Source: Liopterus haemorrhoidalis
Taxonomy: Eukaryota; Arthropoda; Insecta; Coleoptera; Dytiscidae
Direction: 5' to 3'
DNA: 64,000 nt
NCBI GenBank assembly: GCA_963971575.1
Contig: OZ020611.1
Location: 145,788,419 to 145,852,418 of the forward strand
Shown here piece by piece: positions 55,120-64,000 of this stretch (position 1 is its first letter; each line of letters starts with the position of its first letter). The notes below the pieces were generated by a model, which was given only the letters and a program-made list of their open reading frames with translations, made no database searches and was not told the DNA's origin. The position numbers and the translations under genes were made by a program.

Positions 55120-56560
55120 GAGGGCGACGCAATCGTCGCCACCGTTTACCGACCCCCGGAATACTAGATCCTGGCTAGTGGCTAGTTACTATCCCACTAG
55201 GCTACCCTGGTGGACACACCCCTGCCCTTGATAGTAGATTTTGTTCGTTTAAACCCTTAAAAATATTGCAAAATGTCTACAACGACTTCTCATAGAGTGA
55301 AAATCACCGCTGTAAGGTCAAGAACGTTGAGGTATTTTTTTTTTTAAATTTAATGGCCTTTGCTGCTGTGGCAACTAGCCAGGACAATTTTATTTGTGAA
55401 AAAATCCATGCCTGAACGGGATTCGATCTCGAGACCTTAGCAACGCAGAGCAGATTTGTTACCACTACGCTACGCCGGTTGGCGAGGTAAAGTTGGTTAA
55501 CCACCTTTGACCGACCCGTTCTCTAGCCACCAAAATTGCTCACTTCATCTCCTTCTGTCACCAGGAGTAGATCATTGAAAGATCGTGAAAAAAAACTGAT
55601 TCTTAAAAAAGTAAAATTTAGCCTAAACACTATAAAAACACGATTCGCTGCATATGCCACTTAGTTTGCAACAATCCATTAGAATGAAATAAATCGGAAA
55701 AAACAAAATCACAAACTCTTGAAAATAATAGAACTACCCCTAAGAGGTAGGGAAAATCCAGAAAAAATTGCATCAGCCACATTCGACGGACCCTCATCCT
55801 TAGGGTAGTTCTTATACGGTGTTTCCCCTAGATAAATCGGAATATGGTAAAAATCGCATCTCCCAGAAAATTATGAACTACCCCAAAACGATAGGGAAAC
55901 ATAAGAAAAGAGTAGTCTGCGACGTACGGTGTCCTTTCTTTTATACTTGAACAAATATTTTGTTCGTTTCACCACCTAAAAAATCGTGATGAAATCAATC
56001 GTCAGAAAATCGACCTATGTGGTCGATTAATCTGGAAAAAAGTAGTCAGCCACTTTTGGATGTCTTTTACTCTTGAGGGCAAAAATCCTTCACTTCATCC
56101 CCAGGCGAGTCGGGGGCAAAATTACGAGAAAATAAAATCGTCCAAATCAACCTTCCCGACGTCGCGAGACTATAAATATTACTTAAACATTGGAAAAAGC
56201 GAATAAGCTTCCTACGACGTTCGCAGTACCGGATTCACGTAGGCCAAGTAAGTCCGAGCTAGTGCCCTGCGATTTAAGGGTTCATCTTATCCATTTAGCC
56301 TAGGGTTCTTAAAAACCTTAATCTAGTACTAGTCGTTGGGTTTTTGAAAATCAGTTAAACCGTATAAAGATAGTGCCATTTTGTGTGTGCACGTGCTATT
56401 CAGGTTTTGGGATAGTACAGTAAATGAACCATGTTTTGTAAACACCTACTATCCAAATTAAGAGATACTATAGTGAACGGGCTAGCTACTAGGCCAAGTA
56501 ACTATCCCAGTTACTAGCCTAATAAACGCGTCATAGTTCTGGGACCACACTTCCGGTAGA
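55120..56560. repeat. Degenerate repeat field
   Basis: Phrases recur loosely: GAACTACCCC(T/A)AA...GGTAGGGAAA (55730, 55880), TTTTGTTCGTTT (55240, 55962), CTTCACTTCATC (55540, 56089), GCTAGTTACTATCCCA (55180) and GTAACTATCCCAGTTACTAG (56496). Spacing is irregular, about 140-160 bp where measurable. A SINE interrupts it at 55334-55480. Probably an old satellite or a mosaic of one repeat; no coding sequence. Confidence 0.4.
55334..55480 (-). repeat. tRNA-derived SINE with A-tail
   Basis: The minus strand starts CCGGCGTAGCGTAGTGGTAA (A box TAGCGTAGTGG, 55464-55474) and continues to GAGATCGAATCCC (B box, 55419-55431). About 70 bp of body follow, ending in AAATTTAAAAAAAAAAA (plus-strand T-run at 55334-55345). 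The head folds only roughly as a tRNA. Different head from the 2.6-kb SINE. Confidence 0.75.
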
Positions 56561-56564
56561 TAGA

Positions 56565-57365
56565 TGGTAGTTGTTCGTTTAAGTAGAGGAATATTGCAAA
56601 ACTTTATTGATTCTTTGAGTAGAATTGGTATTCCCCAAATATACCATTTTAGGCGAAGTTTCACGTGACAAACAACTATAAACTACCGGGAAATTTAATC
56701 ATGTTGTAATATTAATTGAACATACTTTTCTTATAATCAGAAAATCTATGCTAAATCGAATAAGGCACGCAACTTTTGTCTCACGAAATTACGACTATCA
56801 TGGTCTAACAATGAAGATATTTTCCGGGGATAAAACGCTGACATGCTGAAACTGTGCTGAAAAGTTCATGTTAATCAGAACTGAGTATGTAGATTTGCAA
56901 TTCTTGTAAACGTTGTAAGTCAATAATAAGAAAGAATTGTACGTTACGAGAATCATTGACCTATGACCTTTCTGAATCTGAATTACTCACTGAGCAATCT
57001 TCAACAGCACCATACAAATCTTCCGGATTATTTTGTGAACTGGTATGAAAAAAGACTGCGGTTTATTGTAACGTTGATTGAAATCTGCTGTTCTGTAAAA
57101 ACAAAAAAATGAGCGTTATAATATTGATCACAAATTACAGAAAAATTGTTAACAGCTATCATAACTATGCGCACAAAAGTATTTACAATAAACGAATTAA
57201 ATATACAGTAAAAACTTATACAGTTCGATTTCAGACAATACAAATTTCGTTAAAGTGCGATTAATAATTTTCCATAAAAATAAAAATTTATACTTATCAT
57301 TTTCAACTAATTACTATAAATATGACGGCGCTGTCAATACGTCTAGGCTCATTTAGACATCCATA
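56565..57365. other. Unassigned AT-rich sequence
   Basis: No feature recognised. Confidence 0.4.
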
Positions 57366-57434
57366 TTAAAATCTAATCCTAAATAGAGCTGCGGAGGAGT
57401 TTACGGCAAATCTGGCTGCAAAAATCTGGAGTAA

Positions 57435-57510
57435 CCCGGTTCCAGATGCCTGCATCGGATACCCTGTTCTAGATACTTGCGTCGGATACCTGGATCTAGG
57501 TACCCATGTT
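57435..57510. repeat. Short degenerate tandem repeat
   Basis: GGTTCCAGATGCCTGCATCG, GATACC then TGTTCTAGATACTTGCGTCG, GATACC and a partial third unit (TGGATCTAGGTACCC) give two and a half units of 26-27 bp. Confidence 0.65.
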
Positions 57511-57588
57511 TTTAAATCCGGCTTCGGACGCTCGGTTTCGGTTGACGCTCTATTTTTCTCGTCGACTTGTAACCACAAATGAAAGTTA

Positions 57589-58329
57589 GGTGCACCCATT
57601 GAATAAAAAGACTAAAGGAAGGAGTATTACATGCTATTTGGAAAGACCAAGATGGTCTATCAAAATGGTGGACAACAGTCTCCGAGTGTACAGTGGCGTA
57701 GGGCCATTTATTAAAATAATTGATATCGGTACAAAGAGTAAAAATACTAATCTTGATATTTTCAAAAGCAGTTAAAGATAGGAGATATAAACAATGAATA
57801 AAACACTATTATACATCTGTAATTTATTATTATAAAATTAATGATACACACAAGTAAATAAATACATAGAGAACTTATAGCAGAAAATTTTGACAGTACG
57901 CCATTGTCTATAAGTAACGTGTATGTTGAGATTTATCAAAATTTCATTATTAAATTACATAATATGAATAGAAAATACTTACGAATGAAAAGAACTTCTT
58001 GTCTTTGTATTTTGCGTTCTTGCTTAGCCACAAATAGTATAACTAACCATTTTGACAAAATACCAAATTTCAGGTTAAATGCGTAATTTTATATTACATT
58101 ATAAAATAACTAAAAACTATTTTAGCCCTGTCCTTTATTTATGATTTATAAATTATGAATTTACTTTAAATTATCAAAATAAATAGCAATAAACACTTTT
58201 TAATACGAAAACAACAAAATATTGGCAACCATTCTGGTCGTTGGAATGACGTATTTTCCGTCAGAAAAATGTGTATGTAAAAATTCATATAGCCTCCTTC
58301 CTTTAGTCCTTTTATTCAATGGGTGCACC
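57589..58329. mobile_element. TIR element with 36-bp GGTGCACC ends
   Basis: Arms 57589-57624 and 58294-58329 are reverse complements with one mismatch, beginning GGTGCACCCATTGAATAAAA. 741 bp. Inside, CAGTGGCGTAGGGCC at 57693 resembles a hAT left end, perhaps a nested remnant. No flanking duplication could be recognised, so the superfamily is unknown. Frames inside have no motifs. Confidence 0.82.
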
Positions 58330-58850
58330 ACCATGCACTAAGCAATGGAAACATTGCGATCTTCACTACCAAACAAAGGTATTTTGTCGAATCGAAGTCC
58401 ATTTTGAATGCAAGAAAGATTATCGCTTCCATTTTTTGGAATGCTAAGGAGTTATTGTTGTATGATTATCGGTTAAATAGCTAAACAATAGCAGTAGAGA
58501 TTCAATTGGTAGAAACCACGCCAACTGACAGACAAGAAAAATCCTTAATAAGTTTATCAAAGGAAACTATTTTTTTTTCTTCCTTATAATATGCTTGCTG
58601 GTGTTCTTTTTGTGTCATCACAAAACATACGCATTATCTCACAGTGTATTGTACCTGTTTTGCAATGGCGCAAATAAGTTTTTAAGGCCTTTAAGAAAGT
58701 CTTTTTTGTAGGGCATTAAATAATGAATGATTTTCAAAATATCTTTTATTTTAACCTAATTATTGCAAAATACATTACGCTACACATTCGGCATACCGGG
58801 CTACTGGCCGCCATCGCTTACTAGATACCTGAAACTCCGACATCTTGTCC
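58330..58850. other. Unassigned sequence
   Basis: ATTTTGAATGCAAGAAAGAT and AATAGCAGTAGAGATTCAAT show no family resemblance. Nothing recognised. Confidence 0.35.
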
Positions 58851-58854
58851 TAAT

Positions 58855-59350
58855 CTATATTAAAAAACATTTCTTACTTAATCGTTGAGTCCTTTTACCA
58901 TATTCGTCGAGCTTTGTGCGAGTTTGAATGTTACTTATATTTGTTTTCATATTTCGCGCGAGAAGGTCGCCACATTTTTTTTTCCATTTATTTCTAATTT
59001 GTGTCCTACTTCTTGCTTCAATCCAAGGGATATCTCTTCTCTCTATAGCATTTGTGATTTCTACACGTCTCAGTTGTCTTTCTTCTATGACTTCTACTGG
59101 TTGTTTTTCTAATTCTTCTCTATATTCTGTGTTTTTTATTCGGTCCAATTTTGTGTTGCCCTTGATCTTTCGTAGGCACCTCATTTTGCTGCTTCTTATT
59201 CTACTTCTAAGTTTCTCCGATTTTGTAGTCCAAGCCATATGTCAGTATTGATATGGCCACTTTTGTAAAAATCTGTACCTCTTTAGGAGTTTTCTGTTTT
59301 GCTAAAAAGGATTTCTTGTTCAGCTTCAAATTATTCCGTTATTTCTCAGT
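58855..59350 (-). pseudogene. LINE 3'-end fragment
   Basis: The minus strand reads FLAKQKTPKEVQIFTKVAIS followed by ILTYGLD (RT thumb end), then an open frame of 127 codons (58855-59238): KLRSRIRSSKMRCLRKIKGN, TKLDRIKNTEYREEL and PVEVIEERQLR, and after a deletion WIEARSRTQIRNKWKKKCGD. S+xMRxLRKIxGxTxxDRIxNxxxRxEL is the C-terminal tail of a common arthropod LINE group. The WWGHLxRM and RGRP segments expected between RQL and WIEA are missing. The end lies near 58855. Confidence 0.72.
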
Positions 59351-59354
59351 CTAT

Positions 59355-60760
59355 TATACCGTCTGCTAAAAAAAAAAAACGATAAAAAATATACAAATTA
59401 ACATGACAAATGTTAATAAATATATTTTCATAACGTAAACATGAAAAAAAATATCGTAAAAATTTATTAATTTTAAAAAATAAATATTAAAATGACAGTT
59501 TTCGTGATTTAACATTTGCAAAATTACGAATTACATCTTTTTTGACCCATTTTTTTTTTCTTTTTATTAACCTTTATATATTATTAAAATATTATTAACC
59601 TTTTTAAAAAACATGTTAAAACTTTAAAAAACATCGGTTGGAAGTTTTGAGACTGGTTACCCTTCATTATTCTCACTAGGTTTCTAGTAATTTTCTGTTT
59701 CTAGTAGAAAAATGTATCCCTCACTCTAAACCGTTTTGTTTTCAACTGATGAAATATCATACAAAATATGTACGAATGAGTAATGTATTTGGCGGCAAAG
59801 TACTGTAGAAAAAAAGGATTTTTACATAAGTAGGACTTATGCCTGGTTTATAATAACTCAATAACATAGCGCATACAATAAAAGATCAATGGGTTTCACC
59901 CTTCAAAACATCAGTAATAGACAGAACAAAGAAAATAGTGTCATTTTTATGCTTATGTACCCATAACATATCTATTATAAACTTGGTTTAATACATACTC
60001 AGCTTTCATCACAGAATGCAATTTTGGTTGGACCCAAGACTTTCCCTCTTTTTGCCTTATGGTAGCTACGCCACTGTTCGTCTGACCTCCGTATTTTTCT
60101 TCACTCGGTTCGAACAACTTACAGCGATCTCTTAAGCTTTGACTTTCTATATTGTTCTATTATTCTTACGGTACAATCCGAATAGAATTGTAAGCAATCT
60201 TTATAAAATCTGGTGGTGAAATTTTGGCAAAATTTCAATTCAATCCCCAATCAAATGTTCAGGCAAATACCCTTATTTTCGAATAAATCTTCTTAATAAG
60301 AATCGTGGGCTTTTGTCGCTCGTAAAGAATTGAGAAGAGATGTATCTATCTTTGCATCAGATACGGTACTGATTGACAAAGATTTGAAGTTAAAGATGAG
60401 GGCTTCATTATGATACAAAAGAAAACCTAAGAGAATCAATTGCATTTACTAAACGTCATATAATGAATTTAAGGAAATAAGAAATTTAACACCAATGGGC
60501 TTGTTTCTAGGAATGCGAGCATTGCTCTTATTATAAAATATGACAGAAGCGATAAGAAATTTCTAAATACGAGTTTTGGAAAATGGAAACGCGGCATGGG
60601 CACGTTGCGCAAAACTTAGTAAGTGGTGACGAGATATAACACTTGATATAATGCAGCTATTATTTGGAAGTTAACTGCCGTTGAATTTGTCGCGTTAAAT
60701 TATTTCATTATAATTTTTTTTTAACGGTTTTGTATTTTGATTTTATTAATCTCGACAATT
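59355..60760. other. Unassigned AT-rich sequence
   Basis: GGTAGCTACGCCACTG at 60062-60077 looks like a lone hAT right end. No partner with a matching duplication was found. No coding motif. Confidence 0.35.
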
Positions 60761-60766
60761 TTTAAG

Positions 60767-60975
60767 ATGGACATGATCGAAGACTACCGTGTTTGTGTAA
60801 AATTTTGTTTCAATGTGGAAAATGCGACGACAGGAACATTTGAACCCTTTACATTAGCTTTTGGAGAAGATGCTCTGAATCGAACTTTTTAGTGTTTTAA
60901 CTGGTTCGAGCGTTTTAAATATGATAGAAATTAAATCAAAGATGATGAGAAATCATGTAGGACTAATGTATCATG
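60767..60975 (+). pseudogene. Mariner transposase N-terminal fragment
   Basis: The frame reads MDMIEDYRVCVKFCFNVENA, TTGTFEPFTLAFGEDALNRT and, after a TAG, CFNWFERFKYDRN and KDDEKSCRTNVS. (R)xxIKFCxxxxxxATETFExLxxAFGEDALxRTxVFEWxxRFKxGRxxxxDDxRSGRPxxS is the N-terminal HTH region of mariner transposases. The Gly-Arg-Glu box has changed and the frame has two stops. Nothing of the catalytic domain follows. It is too short for most gene finders. Confidence 0.78.
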
Positions 60976-60979
60976 ATGT

Positions 60980-61335
60980 CTAGGTATTTGAAGGTATAAA
61001 CTCTTTCAAATGTGTAACCATTAAATAGTAACTTGATCATCTTTGATCATCCCGTACCTATTAATGCACAGATAGCCTGAATGTTTTTTTAGTTTGTTTA
61101 CAAAATTTTTGTTTGTTTATATAGTTTAAAGGCATAAAGTAGAAGCTTCAGCCTGCGGAAATATTTGCAGAACATGTTGGTACACACTAGACTTTCGTAG
61201 AATAATTAGGAACAGACTTAATTGTTTTAACGTTTTTAGGATATATATTTTCATGCAATTTGAAGGGTTTTGCTTGGTTTGATTATTTAAGAACAAATTC
61301 AGGGACCCTGAGAGTAATAAAAATAGACTTATGTT
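60980..61335. other. Unassigned AT-rich sequence
   Basis: No feature recognised. Confidence 0.4.
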
Positions 61336-61344
61336 ACCATAAAT

Positions 61345-61581
61345 TAGGGTGACCAGATTTCAGTGAAGGAAAACCGGGACACTGGAAAAAAAACAAAGAA
61401 GGTCTTTGTTTCCTCCCAGATCCACATGAAGAGCGAAAAAAAAAAATAAATAAAAAAAAGGTCCTCACCTCCCAAATTCAAAAAGCAAAAAGATTCAAAA
61501 ACCGGGACAATCCGGCGTCCCGAGAACAGTTTTCGGGACACCGGGACAATTGACCGAAAACCGGGACGGATGGTCACCTTA
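61345..61581. mobile_element. hAT MITE with 8-bp target duplication
   Basis: The ends TAGGGTGACCAGATTTC and, reversed, TAAGGTGACCATCCGTC are inverted repeats; CCGGGAC phrases repeat near both ends. CCATAAAT is duplicated at 61337-61344 and 61582-61589. 237 bp. A 77-codon minus-strand frame here is a by-product of A-rich sequence. The superfamily call rests on the duplication length. Confidence 0.9.
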
Positions 61582-61659
61582 CCATAAATACGCTAGTGTA
61601 TTTATTTATTTATTTTTTATTTAAATCGGTGCAGTCGTCCTTTAGTGTTTAGGTAACAT

Positions 61660-61663
<4 letters not shown>

Positions 61664-61736
<73 letters not shown>
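61664..61736. repeat. (AT)n microsatellite
   Basis: Uninterrupted AT run of about 73 bp, flanked by CACA phrases. Confidence 0.9.
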
Positions 61737-61740
<4 letters not shown>

Positions 61741-61867
61741 CACACAAACCAACTAATTTATTTATTAGTATAGATAATTTTGTTGCATAAATTCTTTAAT
61801 TTCTTTGTCGGTTATTTTAATACGTAATAATAATTGAAATATTTCTGTATTATAAATTATTATGTTA

Positions 61868-61953
61868 CAGTCATCGGGCCCGTAATTATTGTTTTCCGCG
61901 AATCGGGCGGAATTGGTTTCCCAGGGCCCCGGCCAGAGAGACGCCAGCCCCTG
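61868..61953. repeat. Short GC-rich hAT-like terminus or mini-element
   Basis: CAGTCATCGGGCCCG at the left and, reversed from the right, CAGGGGCTGGCGTCTCTC with GGGCCC in both halves. Could be a tiny hAT derivative of 86 bp. The flanks (TTATGTTA and TCTCTCAT) do not match, so it may be only one end. Confidence 0.35.
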
Positions 61954-61964
61954 TCTCTCATCAT

Positions 61965-62110
61965 TTTTGATTGAATTTCTATCATCCGTAAAACGCCCGA
62001 ACTTACAGAATCTTCTCTGAAAGCTGTTTTCAAAAGTTCAAGTGCTTCTATCACCGTCTTGCCATGTTTGAAACAAATAGACAAGCTGCTCTTTAAAAAG
62101 TCCATGTTAA
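61965..62110 (-). pseudogene. Mariner transposase N-terminal fragment
   Basis: Within a minus-strand open frame the words LSICFKHGKTVIEALELLKT and AFREDSVSSG occur, matching (K)FCFKxGKTATETxELLKxAFGEDxxSRxxVFEW, the first HTH of mariner transposases. It differs from the 60.8-kb fragment and from both deleted families by sequence. The rest of the frame is unrelated. Short and inactive. Confidence 0.6.
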
Positions 62111-62114
62111 AAAT

Positions 62115-63100
62115 CGACGGGGTAAAGAAAATTGAATTACAAAAAAACGCTATAAAATTCAAATCAAATAACTTAGTGAAACACACCCAAAGACAGTCAA
62201 CTCACAAATTACAGCAGCAAAATATCAAGTTATTTTCCTCCGTACTTACTAAGTATTGCGCAATACGCACAATATTTTTAGCAAACTTCGTATGAATAAA
62301 AATGGAATAGAAAAATACCTGTAACTAATTCTTGATACCAAAATGAAGTATTTTGTAATGAAGTATCTTATTTTAAGTTGCATTAAGAAAATTTAAGAGG
62401 AATAATTTGGTGTAAAAAGACCGTAGGTAGACGAGGACTTAGGTAAAGGAATATTGGATGTTAGTAACTTCAAATGATTTTAACTCATTTACAAAATGTT
62501 TTATGCATTACAATTGAAATTAGTTGTTTTTCAATTTAAATGCAAATCCTTCATATACAATCTATAAATTTATTGTCTAAGTTAACGTATGCTACATTTC
62601 CCTAATGCATTTTCTTCCAATAGTTTTCTGTCATGTTATCATAATTTATCATTTGTTATAGCGTTTTCAATCACCCATATATTCAAACATTTTTAAACAT
62701 AAAAGAAATATAATGTTTCCTTATAAAATCTAAACATAATTGGTTGGAGACTTGCAACAAAAGAAGAATGTCATTTTATCAGATTAGTAGCTAGTCTAAC
62801 CTAACCATGGTTCTAATATGTATTCCAGTATTTCCTTGGGTCATTCTATTTTGGTGTCAACCCAATGGAGTCAGGGCTGACATTCTTTGGTACGATGGTA
62901 AAACTTATTACGAAAAAATAAACACAATAAAGAAATACGAGGTGCGAACGATTTTTTTTTACTGTTGAGTAAAAACAAAGTATTGTCCGAAAATAGTCGA
63001 CACACAAAATCCATTGGGGCCATTATCACTCCTTTGGAGTTAGGGAACAGCGACGATTCCACTTTTTAAGGTTTTGTAGGTATGACCAAAAAACCCTTAT
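62115..63100. other. Unassigned AT-rich sequence
   Basis: A 78-codon plus-strand frame (62059-62295) is lysine- and asparagine-rich without motifs. Nothing else was recognised. Confidence 0.4.
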
Positions 63101-63104
63101 ACCA

Positions 63105-63435
63105 TCATTTTGTCGTCTGTCTGTCTGTCTATCTGTTCGGTAAAAATTATCGCTAAACGGCTAAACCTAGAGTGTTGAAATTTAGCATGCTTATAAAACT
63201 CTTTGACCCGCACAGAGGAAAAATACTAAAATATCTAAAAAACATATCCCCCTAAAAATATAAACAAATATGTGTTCATCGGATTTTTTTTTTAAATTCT
63301 GAGTAGGGTATCAAATGAAAGCCCTTAGTACGTGGATTAACGATCAAAATTTTATTTTTGCAAAATAAATTATTTCGAAGCGATGTTGGCCAAAATTGTG
63401 CAAAAAAAAAATAATTGTCCCACACCCTGTAGCTC
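63105..63435 (+). repeat. Dispersed repeat with GTCT/AAACGGCTA core, copy 3
   Basis: GTCTGTCTGTCTGTCTATCT, GCTAAACGGCTAAACCTAG, CTCTTTGACCCGC, AAAATATAAACAAATATGTG and TAGGGTATCAAATGAAAGCC follow the order of the 54-kb copy. Its end has CCCTGTAGCTCAGATGG (63427-63442), which by chance or descent resembles a tRNA A box. Confidence 0.7.
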
Positions 63436-63604
63436 AGATGGTTTAAATTAAAAATCTGAAAAAATTCTAAGTAATGTACATTGGTGTGAACCAGAATAGT
63501 ACAACAGGAATTTTTTATCAGATTATGTTTTCGGAAAATAACGCATTTTTTGTGTTTTTTTTTGGCTGAAGTAAAATATTTATACGTTATGTAACACAAT
63601 TAAC

Positions 63605-63675
63605 CAGTACGCTTCCATAGTGTAATGATTAGCTCTCTCAAGTTGCAAGCTAGGGTTCGTTTTCAGTCTGGAGAC
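63605..63675 (+). repeat. tRNA-like SINE head or tRNA relic
   Basis: CTTCCATAGTGTAATGATTA (63612-63631, A-box-like) and CTAGGGTTCGTTTTCAGTCT (63650-63669, B-box-like) have the spacing and wording of a tRNA gene. The B box lacks the full GGTTCGAATCC, and pairing of the stems is poor. A SINE head or decayed tRNA is likely; a T-rich run follows (63692-63700). Confidence 0.5.
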
Positions 63676-63679
63676 AATT

Positions 63680-64000
63680 TTATATTTTCTGTTTTTTTTT
63701 TGCATTTTTAATTTGTTTAAATTATTTTTTCAAAATTCTAGTTACATTTTGGCAAATGTTGCATTAAATTTTAAAAAGCGTAAATTTAATAACCAGTGGA
63801 AATTATAATTTAATTCTCTGTTTCAATGTACACGAAATCAGAGGGCGGAGCTTATGACTTAAAACTACCAATGGAAGCTATAGGCGCAATTTTCAAAATC
63901 TTAATGAACCTTGCTATATAACAATAAAAAAAAAAAATACTGCATATATTTAGAAACCCAGATAATGGTATTAGGCATTCAAATTAAAATTAACAAAAAA
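63680..64000. other. Unassigned AT-rich end of window
   Basis: No feature recognised. Confidence 0.4.

Noticed and set aside
57693..60077. CAGTGGCGTAGGGCC and GGTAGCTACGCCACTG as two ends of one hAT
   Set aside because: The flanking 8-mers (CGAGTGTA and TTCGTCTG) do not match, so they are treated as separate orphan ends.
61344..61577. 77-codon minus-strand frame
   Set aside because: It lies almost exactly inside a hAT MITE and consists of translated A-rich spacer and terminal repeats.
63427..63442. TGTAGCTCAGATGG resembling a tRNA A box
   Set aside because: It belongs to the dispersed repeat and no B box at the right spacing follows.

Overview
This is an AT-rich animal nuclear window, most likely from an insect or another arthropod. 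It is a transposable-element graveyard. I recognise no intact host protein-coding gene, no rRNA gene, no functional tRNA gene and no CRISPR array. Open frames rarely exceed 130 codons, and almost every frame with recognisable family motifs is a piece of reverse transcriptase, RNase H, gag/protease or transposase. The arthropod assignment is an inference from the mixture of families (LINEs of Jockey/I, R1, RTE-like and R2-like types, Gypsy LTR, mariner, Tc1, hAT); the species cannot be named from this window.

Layout. 0-12 kb: LINE 3' ends (1.0, 3.9-4.2, 7.4-8.3 and 8.9-9.4 kb), a tRNA-derived SINE (2.6 kb), a mariner fragment (4.2 kb), a complete internally deleted mariner (10.56-11.39 kb) and an RTE-like LINE tail (11.5-12.0 kb). 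12.8-20 kb: an R2-like LINE 3' half with a restriction-like endonuclease, then a 4.38 kb Gypsy element with two 548-bp LTRs and an ATAT target duplication. The Gypsy element sits inside a hAT transposon that also holds a foldback element. 20-31 kb: minus-strand LINE, a TIR element, rearranged Gypsy gag, R1-like LINE, Gypsy solo LTR, second R2-like tail and a decayed RTE-like LINE. 31-43 kb: nested hAT MITE, hAT transposase fragments, second complete deleted mariner, a 2.7 kb hAT carrying two LINEs and a MITE, and a 1.7 kb hAT. 44-54 kb: a third deleted mariner of another lineage, LINE tails, a hAT with a nested MITE, a 121-bp tandem array beside a large palindrome, Tc1 remains, a LINE tail and a TA-flanked MITE. 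54-64 kb: small hAT MITEs, a SINE, a degenerate repeat field, a TIR element, LINE and mariner fragments and microsatellites.

No set of genes acts together here. The value of the window is structural. About ten DNA elements have exact ends, most of them with target-site duplications. The nesting order can be read, and two LINE 3'-UTR hairpins show compensatory changes. I found no convincing new multi-gene system. The least explained items are the 51-kb tandem array with its direct-repeat flanks and palindrome, a five-copy MITE family, and a head-to-head pair of tiny candidate first exons at 34.2-34.5 kb.
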